Positions 53,333-61,778 of a stretch of 64,000 bases of DNA are shown piece after piece. A program made the position numbers and the translations under genes. The notes beneath the pieces were generated by a model, which was given only the letters and a program-made list of their open reading frames with translations, was not told the origin of the DNA and searched no databases. The stretch is from assembly GCF_038967635.1 (NCBI RefSeq), contig NZ_CP152413.1, positions 5,832,001 to 5,896,000 on the forward strand, given 5' to 3'. The stretch comes from Bradyrhizobium sp. B124. Lineage in GTDB: Bacteria > Pseudomonadota > Alphaproteobacteria > Rhizobiales > Xanthobacteraceae. Position 1 is the first letter of the stretch; each line of letters opens with the position of its first letter.

Positions 53333-54522
53333 CCGATGGGTTCCTTTGCTGCGAGGATCGAGCAGGTCTCGTCTGCGATGATCTGCTCTTCATCAGTCGG
53401 GATGACAAGAACGGCGATCTTGCTTCTGGAGCCGTCGATCCGCGTCGCATTGTCCGAATTTGCGGAATCGTCGACCGCGACCCCGAGCCAGGCAAGATGA
53501 CGGCAGATGGCGTTACGGATCTGCGGCTGATGCTCGCCGATACCCCCGGTGAAGACGATGCCATCGAGCCCGCGTAGCGTTGTGGCGAGTGCCGCGATCT
53601 CACGTGCGATGCGCAAGGTGAAGAGATCCAACGCCTCTTGGGCTTCCGGAGCGTCGCTAGCGATCAGGTCGCGGCTGTCGGCGCTGATGCCGGATGTGCC
53701 AAGCAGACCCGAACGATGATAGAGCATGTCCTCGATCGCATCGATCGATAGCCCGCGTTGCTTCACCAGATGGATCAGGACACCGGGATCAAGCGCGCCG
53801 CAACGCGTCGCCATCGGAATGCCGTCGAGCGTCGAGAATCCCATGCTGGTGTCACGACTGATACCGGCCTCCAGAGCGCAAAGGCTCGCTCCGCTACCCA
53901 GATGCGCCGCGACGACGCGGCCGCTGGCAACATCCGGCGCGATCTGCTGCAATTGCCCGGCGATGAATCTATAGGACAGGCCATGGAAGCCGTAGCGTTT
54001 CACGCCCTGATCGAACAGTGTGCGGGGCAAAGCGAAGCGGCGCACGAGGTCGCTCTGGCTGCGATGGAACGCCGTATCAAACGATGCGATCTGCGGCAGG
54101 CCCGGACGCAGATGGCGGACGGCGCGGATCAGGCGGATGCTTTGCGGTTGGTGCAGTGGCGCAAGCGGCACGAGGGCTTCGACCGCATCTAGCATGGCGT
54201 CGGAGATCGCCTCGGGGCCGGCAAACCGGTCGCCACCATGGACGACACGATGTCCGACGGCAGCAAGGGTATTTACCGAGAAATGCCTTCTCAGCCAGCT
54301 GAGCGTTTCGTCGATCACCTCATGCAGGTCATCCGTCACAGTTGCCTTCAGCGAAATGTCGGTCGCCACGATCCCTTCAATGACGTGAAGCGCCAGAGGC
54401 CTGTGTCGCAGGTCGATAATCCCGCTGCCGAGGCGACACGGCCTGTTCGCCTCGATCGCAAACAGACCGAGCTTGATGGTCGAGGAGCCCGGGTTGAAGG
54501 TCAGCAGAATTTCACCGTTCAT
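53329..54522 (-). CDS. ackA: Acetate kinase AckA
   Basis: A 397-residue ASKHA-fold kinase interconverting acetyl-phosphate plus ADP with acetate plus ATP. Signatures are LTFNPGSSTIKLGLF near the N-terminus, GHRVVHGG, FDTAFH, KRYGFHGLSYRF, AHLGSGASLCA, SMGFSTLDGIPMATRCGALDPG and VFTGGIGEHQP. It overlaps both neighbours by 4 bp. Coupling with the phosphotransacetylase encoded just upstream gives the acetate-overflow/ATP-yielding pair. Confidence 0.95.
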   Translation of the reverse strand: MNGEILLTFNPGSSTIKLGLFAIEANRPCRLGSGIIDLRHRPLALHVIEGIVATDISLKATVTDDLHEVIDETLSWLRRHFSVNTLAAVGHRVVHGGDRFAGPEAISDAMLDAVEALVPLAPLHQPQSIRLIRAVRHLRPGLPQIASFDTAFHRSQSDLVRRFALPRTLFDQGVKRYGFHGLSYRFIAGQLQQIAPDVASGRVVAAHLGSGASLCALEAGISRDTSMGFSTLDGIPMATRCGALDPGVLIHLVKQRGLSIDAIEDMLYHRSGLLGTSGISADSRDLIASDAPEAQEALDLFTLRIAREIAALATTLRGLDGIVFTGGIGEHQPQIRNAICRHLAWLGVAVDDSANSDNATRIDGSRSKIAVLVIPTDEEQIIADETCSILAAKEPIG

Positions 54523-55937
54523 GGCGTCGATAACCCGGACTTGCGGCGTGCGGATGCGAGCTTGGCGAGGGCTGCCGAAGCCAACCGAACCCTCTGCGAG
54601 TCGGAGCGGCTCGTCAGGATGATCGGCACGCGGGCGCCGAGCACGAGGCCCGCCGCATCTGCGCCGGCAAGATAGATCAGTTGCTTGGCCAGCATGTTGC
54701 CGGCTTCGAGATCCGGAACAACAAGGATGTCGGCTTGTCCCGCCACGGGAGAGATGATTTCCTTGATGCGAGCCGCGTTGAAGCTGATGGCGTTGTCGAA
54801 CGCCAGGGGTCCGTCGACCGCAGCGCCATTGATCTGGCCCCGCGCGGCCATCGCGGTCAATGCCGCGGCGTCCAGCGTTGCCTGCATCGCCGGATTGACG
54901 GTCTCGACGGCGGCAAGGACCGCGACCAGTGGTTTGGCGATGCCGAGAACATGCAGGAGATCGATCGCATTCTGACAGATGTCGCGCTTCTGTTCGAGCG
55001 TCGGGGCGATGTTGATGGCCGCGTCGGTGATGATCAGGGGTTTGGGATAGGTGGGGACGTCAAGGACATAGACGTGACTGATACGCCGCTCGGTTCGCAG
55101 CCGTGATTGCGTGGCGATGACAGCGCCCAGCAGTTCATCGGTGTGCAGGCTGCCTTTCATGAGGGCTTCGACTTCACCTGTTGCCGCCATTTCGACGGCA
55201 CGCGCGGCTGCGGCGTGGCTATGTTCGGTCGCTACCAGTTGGAGCCCAGAAATCGAGAGTCCGGCCTGCTCGGCGGCCGCATGGATCTTGTGGTCCGGGC
55301 CGACCAGCACAGGGGTGATGAGACCCTCGTCGCGAGCTTCGATCGCCGCCTGAATGGCTTCGCCGTTGCAGGGGTGGACGATGGCCGTCAGCAGCGGTGG
55401 CAGGTCGCGCGCCTCCTGCAGGAAGCGCTCGAAACGATCGTGTCGGCGCAACGCGACCTCGGGCAGCGCAGTGCGGGGCAGCGACACCTTTTCAGTGGGG
55501 GCGATCACGGTCGCCGTTCCGGTCAGGACCTCTTCGCCTCGCTGGTTCGTACAACGGGTGTCGAACAGGACAATCCGTTTCTCCGGGCGCTTTTCCTGGA
55601 CCGTGACGCTAGCGGTGATGGTGTCGCCCGGGGCAACGGGTTTCCGAAAGTGGAGATCCTGACCGAGATAGATCGTGCCAGGCCCGGGCAGCTCGGTGCC
55701 GAGCAGGGTTGAAATCAGCGCGCCGGTCCACATGCCGTGAATGATCACGTGGCCGAAAATATCGCTTGACGCATACTGCGCGTCGAGATGGGCCGGATTG
55801 ACGTCACCCGACATCGCGGCGAATAGTTTGATGTCATCAGGTTTGACGAGGCGTACCAGCGAGGCTGTCTCGCCGATGGCAAGCTCGTCAAAGGTGCGGT
55901 TCACCAGCAGTGTGCCGGTCGCGGAGATGATGTTCAT
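54519..55937 (-). CDS. MaoC-like hydratase / phosphate acetyltransferase fusion
   Basis: A 472-residue bifunctional protein. Residues about 10-140 form a MaoC hotdog hydratase with its catalytic pair in AAMSGDVNPAHLD (Asp45, His50) and the FGHVIIHGM segment. Residues about 160-470 form a phosphate acetyl/butyryltransferase domain (for example VLVGPDHKIHAAAEQAG and DILVVPDLEAGNMLAKQL). It can make acetyl- or acyl-phosphate for acetate kinase, and hydrate enoyl-CoA toward 3-hydroxyacyl-CoA. ATG 55937 overlaps the PHA synthase stop; the longer frame to 56264 is inside that gene. Confidence 0.88.
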   Translation of the reverse strand: MNIISATGTLLVNRTFDELAIGETASLVRLVKPDDIKLFAAMSGDVNPAHLDAQYASSDIFGHVIIHGMWTGALISTLLGTELPGPGTIYLGQDLHFRKPVAPGDTITASVTVQEKRPEKRIVLFDTRCTNQRGEEVLTGTATVIAPTEKVSLPRTALPEVALRRHDRFERFLQEARDLPPLLTAIVHPCNGEAIQAAIEARDEGLITPVLVGPDHKIHAAAEQAGLSISGLQLVATEHSHAAAARAVEMAATGEVEALMKGSLHTDELLGAVIATQSRLRTERRISHVYVLDVPTYPKPLIITDAAINIAPTLEQKRDICQNAIDLLHVLGIAKPLVAVLAAVETVNPAMQATLDAAALTAMAARGQINGAAVDGPLAFDNAISFNAARIKEIISPVAGQADILVVPDLEAGNMLAKQLIYLAGADAAGLVLGARVPIILTSRSDSQRVRLASAALAKLASARRKSGLSTP

Positions 55938-57748
55938 GGTTGCAACACGTAGGTGCCGGGAGCGTCGGTCTGTGGCGTAGAACCAATCCCTATCCCCATC
56001 GCAGGTGGCGAAATCTTTGGCGAGCTGGAACGCCCGGCCAGCCAGGCTGTCCAGGCGGGCCACCACGATCCCTGCTGTGTGGGCGTGGCAGCGACCCATT
56101 CGTCGGCGCTCAGGCAGGGATCGGTCGCAGCCTTGGACGCGATCCGGAAATGTCGGTGCGGATGACCGGGCTCGGTGACGATGCCCGCATTGTGACCACC
56201 GCTCGTCAACGTGAAGGTAACTTCGGTGTCGGAGAAGTAGTGAATTTTGTAGACCGACTGCCATGGAGCGACGTGATCGCGCTCGGTGCCGACGGCGAAG
56301 ATTGGCACGCGGATATTCTGGATGGCGATCGCATGGCCGTCGACCACATAGCGGCCAGAGGCGAGATCGTTGCCGAGGAAGAGCTTGCGCAGATAGTCAG
56401 AATGCATGCGAAACGGCATTCGCGTCGTGTCCGCGTTCCAGGCCATCAGGTCGATCATCGGCGCACGCGCGCCCATCAGATATTCGCGGATCAGGCGAGA
56501 CCAGATCAGGTCATTTGAATTCAGAAGCTGAAAGGCGCCTGCCATCTGCGTGGCGTCCAATGTACCGTTCTTCCACATCATGCTTTCGAGAAAGGAGACC
56601 TGGCTGTCGTCGATGAAGATATCCAACTCACCGGGCTCGCTGAAGTCCGTTTGGGCCGCCAGCAGAGTCATTGTCTTGAGGCGGTGGTCCCTCGTTTCGG
56701 CCATGGCGGCACCGGCAAGTGCCAGCAAAGTACCTCCGAGGCAGTAGCCCGCCGCATGCACCTGCTTGCCGGGGACGATGGACGCAATTGTGTCGAGTGC
56801 CGCCATGACTCCGAGCCGGCGGTAGTCCTCAAGAGAAACGTCTCTGTCATCCGCCGTGACGTTGCGCCAGGAAATGCAGAATACGGTGTGGCCTTGGCTG
56901 ACCAGATAGCCGATCAGCGAGTTCTTGGGCGAAAGATCGAGAATGTAGTATTTCATGATCCATGCCGGCACGATCAGCACCGGCTCCGGATGCACCGTCG
57001 CGGTGGCGGGTGCATACTGGATCAATTCGATCAGATGATTGCGAAAGACCACCCGGCCGGGTGTCGTGGCGAGATTCTTGCCGACCTTGAACGCCTCCGT
57101 GCCTGCAGGCGGCCGTTTGGCGAGAACACGGCGGACATCGTCGCTCCAGTTGACGAATCCGGCGAGCAGATTCCGGCCTCCCGTGCGGAATGTCTCCTGT
57201 GCGACTTCGGGATTGGTCCACGGCAGGTTCGACGGCGAGAACATATCGAGCCACTGACGGGCCGCGAAGGTCACCACATCCGCATGATGCGGTGAGACGC
57301 CTGCGACGTCACGCGTGGCCTTCCGCCACCATTGTTCGGTCAGGAGAAAATTCTCGTACCAGAGCCGGTAAGGAAATTGTTGCCAGGCATCGCCACGAAA
57401 TCGGTCGTCTTGAAGCGATCTCTCGGACTGATGGTCCGCTGCCGGCTGCATCGCTTCGCCGAAAAGCCGCGTCCAGTCCTGCCACAGATCAAGCGCCAAC
57501 TCCAATTGCTTGCCGGGGGCAGCGCCAAGATGCATCGCCCAATCGGAATAGGCCAGCCAGAGGGCCGCCGGCGATAGCCCGCCGGTGATGCGCGCCATGG
57601 CGGCGGCCGTCGCTCGGTCGAGATCGCGAAAGGCTTCGCGCGTGAGTGAGGCTCGGTCTGCCGCGCGTTCGACTGGCGGGATGACCAGACTTGAGACAGT
57701 CTCGATCGCATCGCCGTGAAGTAGTGCGGTTCCTGTCTGGGCGTTCAT
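55934..57748 (-). CDS. phaC: Poly(3-hydroxyalkanoate) synthase, class I-like
   Basis: A 604-residue PHA synthase polymerising 3-hydroxyacyl-CoA into polyester granules. The lipase-like box GYCLGGT carries nucleophilic Cys336; the Asp lies in GTERDHVAPW and the His in SGGHNAGIV. The class I N-terminal domain and the PAWIMKYYILDLSPKNSL segment are present. It lies in an operon with (R)-hydratase-like, phosphotransacetylase and acetate-kinase functions, not with phaAB, so it is likely an additional synthase used under oxygen limitation. Confidence 0.92.
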   Translation of the reverse strand: MNAQTGTALLHGDAIETVSSLVIPPVERAADRASLTREAFRDLDRATAAAMARITGGLSPAALWLAYSDWAMHLGAAPGKQLELALDLWQDWTRLFGEAMQPAADHQSERSLQDDRFRGDAWQQFPYRLWYENFLLTEQWWRKATRDVAGVSPHHADVVTFAARQWLDMFSPSNLPWTNPEVAQETFRTGGRNLLAGFVNWSDDVRRVLAKRPPAGTEAFKVGKNLATTPGRVVFRNHLIELIQYAPATATVHPEPVLIVPAWIMKYYILDLSPKNSLIGYLVSQGHTVFCISWRNVTADDRDVSLEDYRRLGVMAALDTIASIVPGKQVHAAGYCLGGTLLALAGAAMAETRDHRLKTMTLLAAQTDFSEPGELDIFIDDSQVSFLESMMWKNGTLDATQMAGAFQLLNSNDLIWSRLIREYLMGARAPMIDLMAWNADTTRMPFRMHSDYLRKLFLGNDLASGRYVVDGHAIAIQNIRVPIFAVGTERDHVAPWQSVYKIHYFSDTEVTFTLTSGGHNAGIVTEPGHPHRHFRIASKAATDPCLSADEWVAATPTQQGSWWPAWTAWLAGRSSSPKISPPAMGIGIGSTPQTDAPGTYVLQP

Positions 57749-59385
57749 GTCGGGCTCATTTCAGCGTCTTGTTTATGGGTTGGTTTCGGTTTGCCGTGGC
57801 CGTGCGCATGATGCTCGGCGCGCCATTGCTCTATTTCGGCGAGTTCGGCCTCTGGCCGTGTCACGCAGATTTCACGTCGCCCTTGATAGATGCGGCCGCT
57901 GTCTCCATCGATGGAAATCCAGTCGCCGCCCGAGATCGTTGTTCCTGCAAGGTGGGCGCGATCGGCCGCCGCCTCGATCGTCATGCCGTTGCAGCCGACG
58001 ATGCAGGGTTTTCCCAATTGGCGCGCCACCAGCGCGGCGTGAGCAGTGCGGGCGCCGACCGCGGTCACGATCCCTGCCGCGACGGCAAAGCCCGCGACGT
58101 CAGCGGTACTCGTATCGGGGCGCAGCAAAATTGCCGGCTCACCAGAGGAGGTCAATCGCAGTGCGCTCTCGGAGTCGAATGCGGCTCGGCCAATGGCGAT
58201 GCCGCCAGATGCGCCGATCCCGGTTATCAGCGGATCTCCGGTTACGGCCAACTCGGTTTCGGTCACGGCGTCGAGGTCTATTCCATCAATCCGCTGCAGC
58301 GCCTCGCGAGGCGTGATGAGCTTCTCGTGCACGAAATCGATAGCGATTCTAAGTGCCGCGCGCGGCGTCCGCTTTGCAGACCGCGTCTGAAGAATCCAGA
58401 GTCGTCCGTCTTCGATGGTGAATTCGATATCCTGCACGTCGCCGAATTCCCGCTCGAGCCGCTTGAGAATATCGCCGAGTTCGGTCTCGATCGCAGGCAG
58501 CAGGCGGGCGATCGTCTCTTCGGTGTCAGGCGTTCGTCGGCCCGAGACGACGTCCTCGCCCTGTGCGTCGAGGACGAGGTCGATCATGGGGCGCGGCAGC
58601 CCCGTAGAGGGATCGCGAGAGAACGCGACGCCGGCTCCGGACGTAAGTCCGCCATTGCCGAATACCATGGCCTGAACCGTGACGGCGGTACCGCGAAGAT
58701 CCTCGAGCTTCTGGAGGCGACGATAGGTTTGCGCCCGCTCGCTCGTCCATGATCGATAGACGGCCCTGGCCGCGCCGTCGAGTTGCGCCGTCGCATCCTC
58801 GAGCCAGCCGTCATCCAGGTCTTCGATCAACCCCTGTTCGTCGGTGGCCAGACGCTCGAGCGCCTCGCTATCGAGTTCACGGAGGCCGGCAGCGGTTTCA
58901 CGGGCGGTCAGTTCGGCAAGGCGCGCTGCGAATGGCGCAGGATCGAAACCCAGCACCGTCTCCGCGTAGCTTTCGAGAAAACGCCGCCGGCAGTCCCACG
59001 CCAGCCGCGGGCGGCCGGTGGTCCGGATCAGACCATGCACAGCGTCCGAGGTACAGCCGACGTCGAGTACCGTATCGAGCATGCCCGGCATCGATCGTGC
59101 AGCTCCCGACCGCACCGACACCAGAAGCGGGTGCCGGCGGTCGCCGAAACGTTTTCCGGTCGCGCGTTCCAGGAACTCGATACCTTCCTTCAATCCGTCG
59201 CGCAGGTGGCGTTCCGCGTGGGCGTCGCCATCGATGATGGCGGCGCACAGCTTGACCGGAAGTACGAAGGCTGGCGGAACGGGCAAACCGAGGGCCGCCA
59301 TCCGCGTTAGATTGGCAGCCTTGGCACCGATTGCGTCGGCCGAATGCCGCTCTGTCGATCCATCGCCGATACGCACGATATGCAT
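57745..59385 (-). CDS. Pyruvate phosphate dikinase-like protein lacking the PEP/pyruvate barrel
   Basis: A 546-residue protein. Residues about 1-340 match the PPDK nucleotide-binding region (VSVRSGAARSMPGMLDTVLDVG, and EFGDVQDIEFTIEDGRLWILQTR). Residues about 380-500 form the phospho-His swivelling domain (VGARTAHAALVARQLGKPCIVG, His449). It then stops in a His/Lys/Pro-rich tail, whereas full PPDKs (about 870-900 residues) continue with the PEP/pyruvate TIM barrel. It could therefore be phosphorylated from ATP but has no carbon substrate site, so the acceptor is probably a partner protein. The unknown 642-residue gene 13 bp upstream is the first candidate. Confidence 0.85.
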   Translation of the reverse strand: MHIVRIGDGSTERHSADAIGAKAANLTRMAALGLPVPPAFVLPVKLCAAIIDGDAHAERHLRDGLKEGIEFLERATGKRFGDRRHPLLVSVRSGAARSMPGMLDTVLDVGCTSDAVHGLIRTTGRPRLAWDCRRRFLESYAETVLGFDPAPFAARLAELTARETAAGLRELDSEALERLATDEQGLIEDLDDGWLEDATAQLDGAARAVYRSWTSERAQTYRRLQKLEDLRGTAVTVQAMVFGNGGLTSGAGVAFSRDPSTGLPRPMIDLVLDAQGEDVVSGRRTPDTEETIARLLPAIETELGDILKRLEREFGDVQDIEFTIEDGRLWILQTRSAKRTPRAALRIAIDFVHEKLITPREALQRIDGIDLDAVTETELAVTGDPLITGIGASGGIAIGRAAFDSESALRLTSSGEPAILLRPDTSTADVAGFAVAAGIVTAVGARTAHAALVARQLGKPCIVGCNGMTIEAAADRAHLAGTTISGGDWISIDGDSGRIYQGRREICVTRPEAELAEIEQWRAEHHAHGHGKPKPTHKQDAEMSPT

Positions 59386-59398
59386 CGGTTAGTCCTTC

Positions 59399-61327
59399 CT
59401 AAGCTGATAAATTTGTCATGACATGGCGCCGCAGCAGATGGCCGAATCCAGCCAGCCGGTCAGTTGCGCGCTCGATAGCGCGGGCCAGCTCAAGAACCGA
59501 CAGCGATATCGCCAAGTCGAAGCCGCCGGCGAATACTCGTGCAGTGACATTGCGCTCGCACGAATCCGCCGCGTGCTCGGCCTCAATGAGACGAACGACG
59601 GTGGCCAGCGCGTCCTCGGCGTCGGCGCGGCGTCCCTCCGGAACATCGGTGGCGGCAGCCATGCCCGAGGCTGCGGCCTCGGCACCGGATAGGGCGACCT
59701 TGCACAACTCGGCAAGTGCCAGCAGCAGCTCTGGAGCTAGTCCGGGCGGCACCAGCGAGGCGATGAAGGCGGCCTGTTCCAACTCATCAATGGCTTCCTC
59801 GATGCGGTCGATCAGTTGCTCGACGGTCGGATCAGCGTTGAGGCGTGTCACTTCGTTGCGGGCTTCAATCGCGATTCGATCGGCCTTTTGCTCGATACGG
59901 CCGGCACGGGCCGCAAGGAGCTTGCCGTCAGCCGGGCGGCCGGCCTGCAGGGCGGCGACATGGTGGACGAGAGCGGCGGCGATGTCGTGAGCCAATCCCG
60001 CCTGTCGCACGACGATAGCAAGCAGCGCGCTGTCGACACGCTCCAGATGCCTGACCAGATCGGCTTCAATTTGATCGCGGACCAGCCGAACGGATCGCCC
60101 CGCGCTTAACCCGTCGGTCGAGGCGCGCAGCGTGGTCTTGAGAAAATCGACCGCGGCGTCGCGTCCAAGTGCCTGATCCAGACGTTCGCCGAAACCAATC
60201 CGCGTCGGCGCTGCATTTCGCACGGCGGCGCCGATCAGTTCGCCGCCGCCAAGTTCCAAGAATGCCCGATGTCCGACCCGCTGTCGCGCGGCCCAGCCGA
60301 GAATGCCAACCGCGTCATTCTTGGCAACCCAGTTGCGCAGCAGTTTGCGGGCCTTGTTCCAGTCGATCAAGAACACCAGCGCCGCGCCGGTGGCGGAGAG
60401 AAACGCATCGCGCTCTTTGGCAGTTGCCGCCTGATATTGCCCGGTTACGAGATAGAAGTTTCCGTCATCGCTGAGGCCATCAGCCGAATGACGATCGAGA
60501 CCGCTCCATTGGGCAGGGAATTCCTCAAACAGGCCGACAAAGAATTTGGCGCGCGCCCGGTGCACGTCGGTGTAGGTGACAGTGACCGCGTCATCCTTGA
60601 CGGTGATGACCACTACATGAGCATCGGTGGTCCCGATATCGTTCTGAATCAGCAACCGGTCGCCAGATCGCGTCGCCATCGTATCAAGACCTGGATGATC
60701 GAATTTTAGCTCTCGGGTCTCCTCGAGCCCCCGCATGAAGCTTTCCACGGATTGATGGTCGTCCGGGCGCAAGCCGAAGACGTGAGCGCCTGCGACGATC
60801 TCTTCAGCGCAACCTGCTGCCAATCGATTGAGCACCTTGTGCAGATCCATTACCAGGCGATGTAGGCTGTCGCTGTCATCTTCCGTCACCCCGGTCAGCT
60901 TGGCGATCCGGGATGCTTCGATTTCGTTCGAAGCTTCCAACAAGCCTGAGGTCTGGATTGCCGAAAGGCGCGCGCTCATGGTTTCGCCCGCTGGCGGATC
61001 GCCGGCCTTCACGGCACGAATCATCGCCGCTACGTCGTCAAGGATGTCCTTCATCAATTTGGCGAGGTTGGGCGCAACGATGCGTCCTTCGCCGACGGTG
61101 TGTGCTCCATCGATCAGTGCTGCGATCGCGGCTGGCGCAATTCCGGCCGCGCGGCATTCAACCTGCAAGTCTGAAGCCGGATGGTCTGGCTGGAAGGCGC
61201 GGTGGGCCGCGGCCTGGAGGGCGCTCATGCGGACCTTGATGCAGTCATTGGCTGCGAGCGCATCCGCAATGAAGGACGGTAACAGAATGTCGGCTTGGCC
61301 GAGCTGTTCGACAATTTGAGACTTCAT
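59399..61327 (-). CDS. Unknown 642-aa protein with PhoU/DUF47-like C-terminus
   Basis: First gene of the six-gene operon. Residues about 1-210 are helical without a known family. Residues about 215-330 look alpha/beta (RLLIQNDIGTTDAHVVVITV, YTDVHRARAKFFVGLF). Residues about 430-640 are long helices with Glu/Asp/Arg patterns (AGRIEQKADRIAIEARNEV, EQLIDRIEEAIDELEQAAF, EHAADSCERNVTARVF) that resemble PhoU/DUF47 phosphate-signalling proteins. No signal peptide. The pairing with a truncated dikinase, plus the nearby pstB, suggests phosphorelay or phosphate-sensing work. Start ATG 61327 has a weak ribosome site. Confidence 0.6.
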   Translation of the reverse strand: MKSQIVEQLGQADILLPSFIADALAANDCIKVRMSALQAAAHRAFQPDHPASDLQVECRAAGIAPAAIAALIDGAHTVGEGRIVAPNLAKLMKDILDDVAAMIRAVKAGDPPAGETMSARLSAIQTSGLLEASNEIEASRIAKLTGVTEDDSDSLHRLVMDLHKVLNRLAAGCAEEIVAGAHVFGLRPDDHQSVESFMRGLEETRELKFDHPGLDTMATRSGDRLLIQNDIGTTDAHVVVITVKDDAVTVTYTDVHRARAKFFVGLFEEFPAQWSGLDRHSADGLSDDGNFYLVTGQYQAATAKERDAFLSATGAALVFLIDWNKARKLLRNWVAKNDAVGILGWAARQRVGHRAFLELGGGELIGAAVRNAAPTRIGFGERLDQALGRDAAVDFLKTTLRASTDGLSAGRSVRLVRDQIEADLVRHLERVDSALLAIVVRQAGLAHDIAAALVHHVAALQAGRPADGKLLAARAGRIEQKADRIAIEARNEVTRLNADPTVEQLIDRIEEAIDELEQAAFIASLVPPGLAPELLLALAELCKVALSGAEAAASGMAAATDVPEGRRADAEDALATVVRLIEAEHAADSCERNVTARVFAGGFDLAISLSVLELARAIERATDRLAGFGHLLRRHVMTNLSA

Positions 61328-61778
61328 GGTTCACCGACTGAAATTCGATGACGCCTATATGCCTCGCGTTTGCGGCAGTGTTATTGCGCTACATCATTCA
61401 TGAAACTGTCGTATTTCGTCGGAGATTGCCGCTTAAGCCGAGGCTCCGCTTGAATACCATCGATGAGGACGCCGCGCGATCTTGCAAATGAGATGAAGAG
61501 CCGAGCCACCGGCAAGATCGTCCGAGAGACACGGACCGTGCCGGGCGCCGAGGCGCGAAAGCGTGCCAAATAAATTTCGAAGAATACCCCAGCGACACTT
61601 ACCTCACAGAGATCGAGAACTGGCGCATGTGTCGGGGTGGACCCGTCGAGTCGACAGTGAAGCGGCTTGACGCTCCCTTCGACGAAGCAGATCAAACGAA
61701 AAAAATCGATCAGTCTTGAAAAGATCGGTCATTGACCGGATGGAGTACGACAAAACAAAGCGTTGTTGAGGAGGATTT
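61328..61778. other. 451-bp intergenic region upstream of the six-gene operon
   Basis: It holds the operon promoter region with the degenerate FNR/FixK box. A 104-codon minus frame (61381-61695) has no ribosome site or recognisable family. Composition is AT-richer than the flanks (61690-61770), consistent with regulatory DNA or a junction. Confidence 0.4.
61384..61397. promoter_or_regulatory. Degenerate FNR/FixK-type box upstream of the six-gene operon
   Basis: TTGC-GCTACA-TCAT, matching TTGA-N6-TCAA at six of eight fixed bases. It is centred about 63 bp before the start codon, close to the distance of the perfect box before pstB. Confidence 0.4.

Noticed and set aside
61381..61695. A 104-codon minus-strand frame upstream of the six-gene operon
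   Set aside because: No ribosome site, mixed composition and no family; more likely regulatory DNA.
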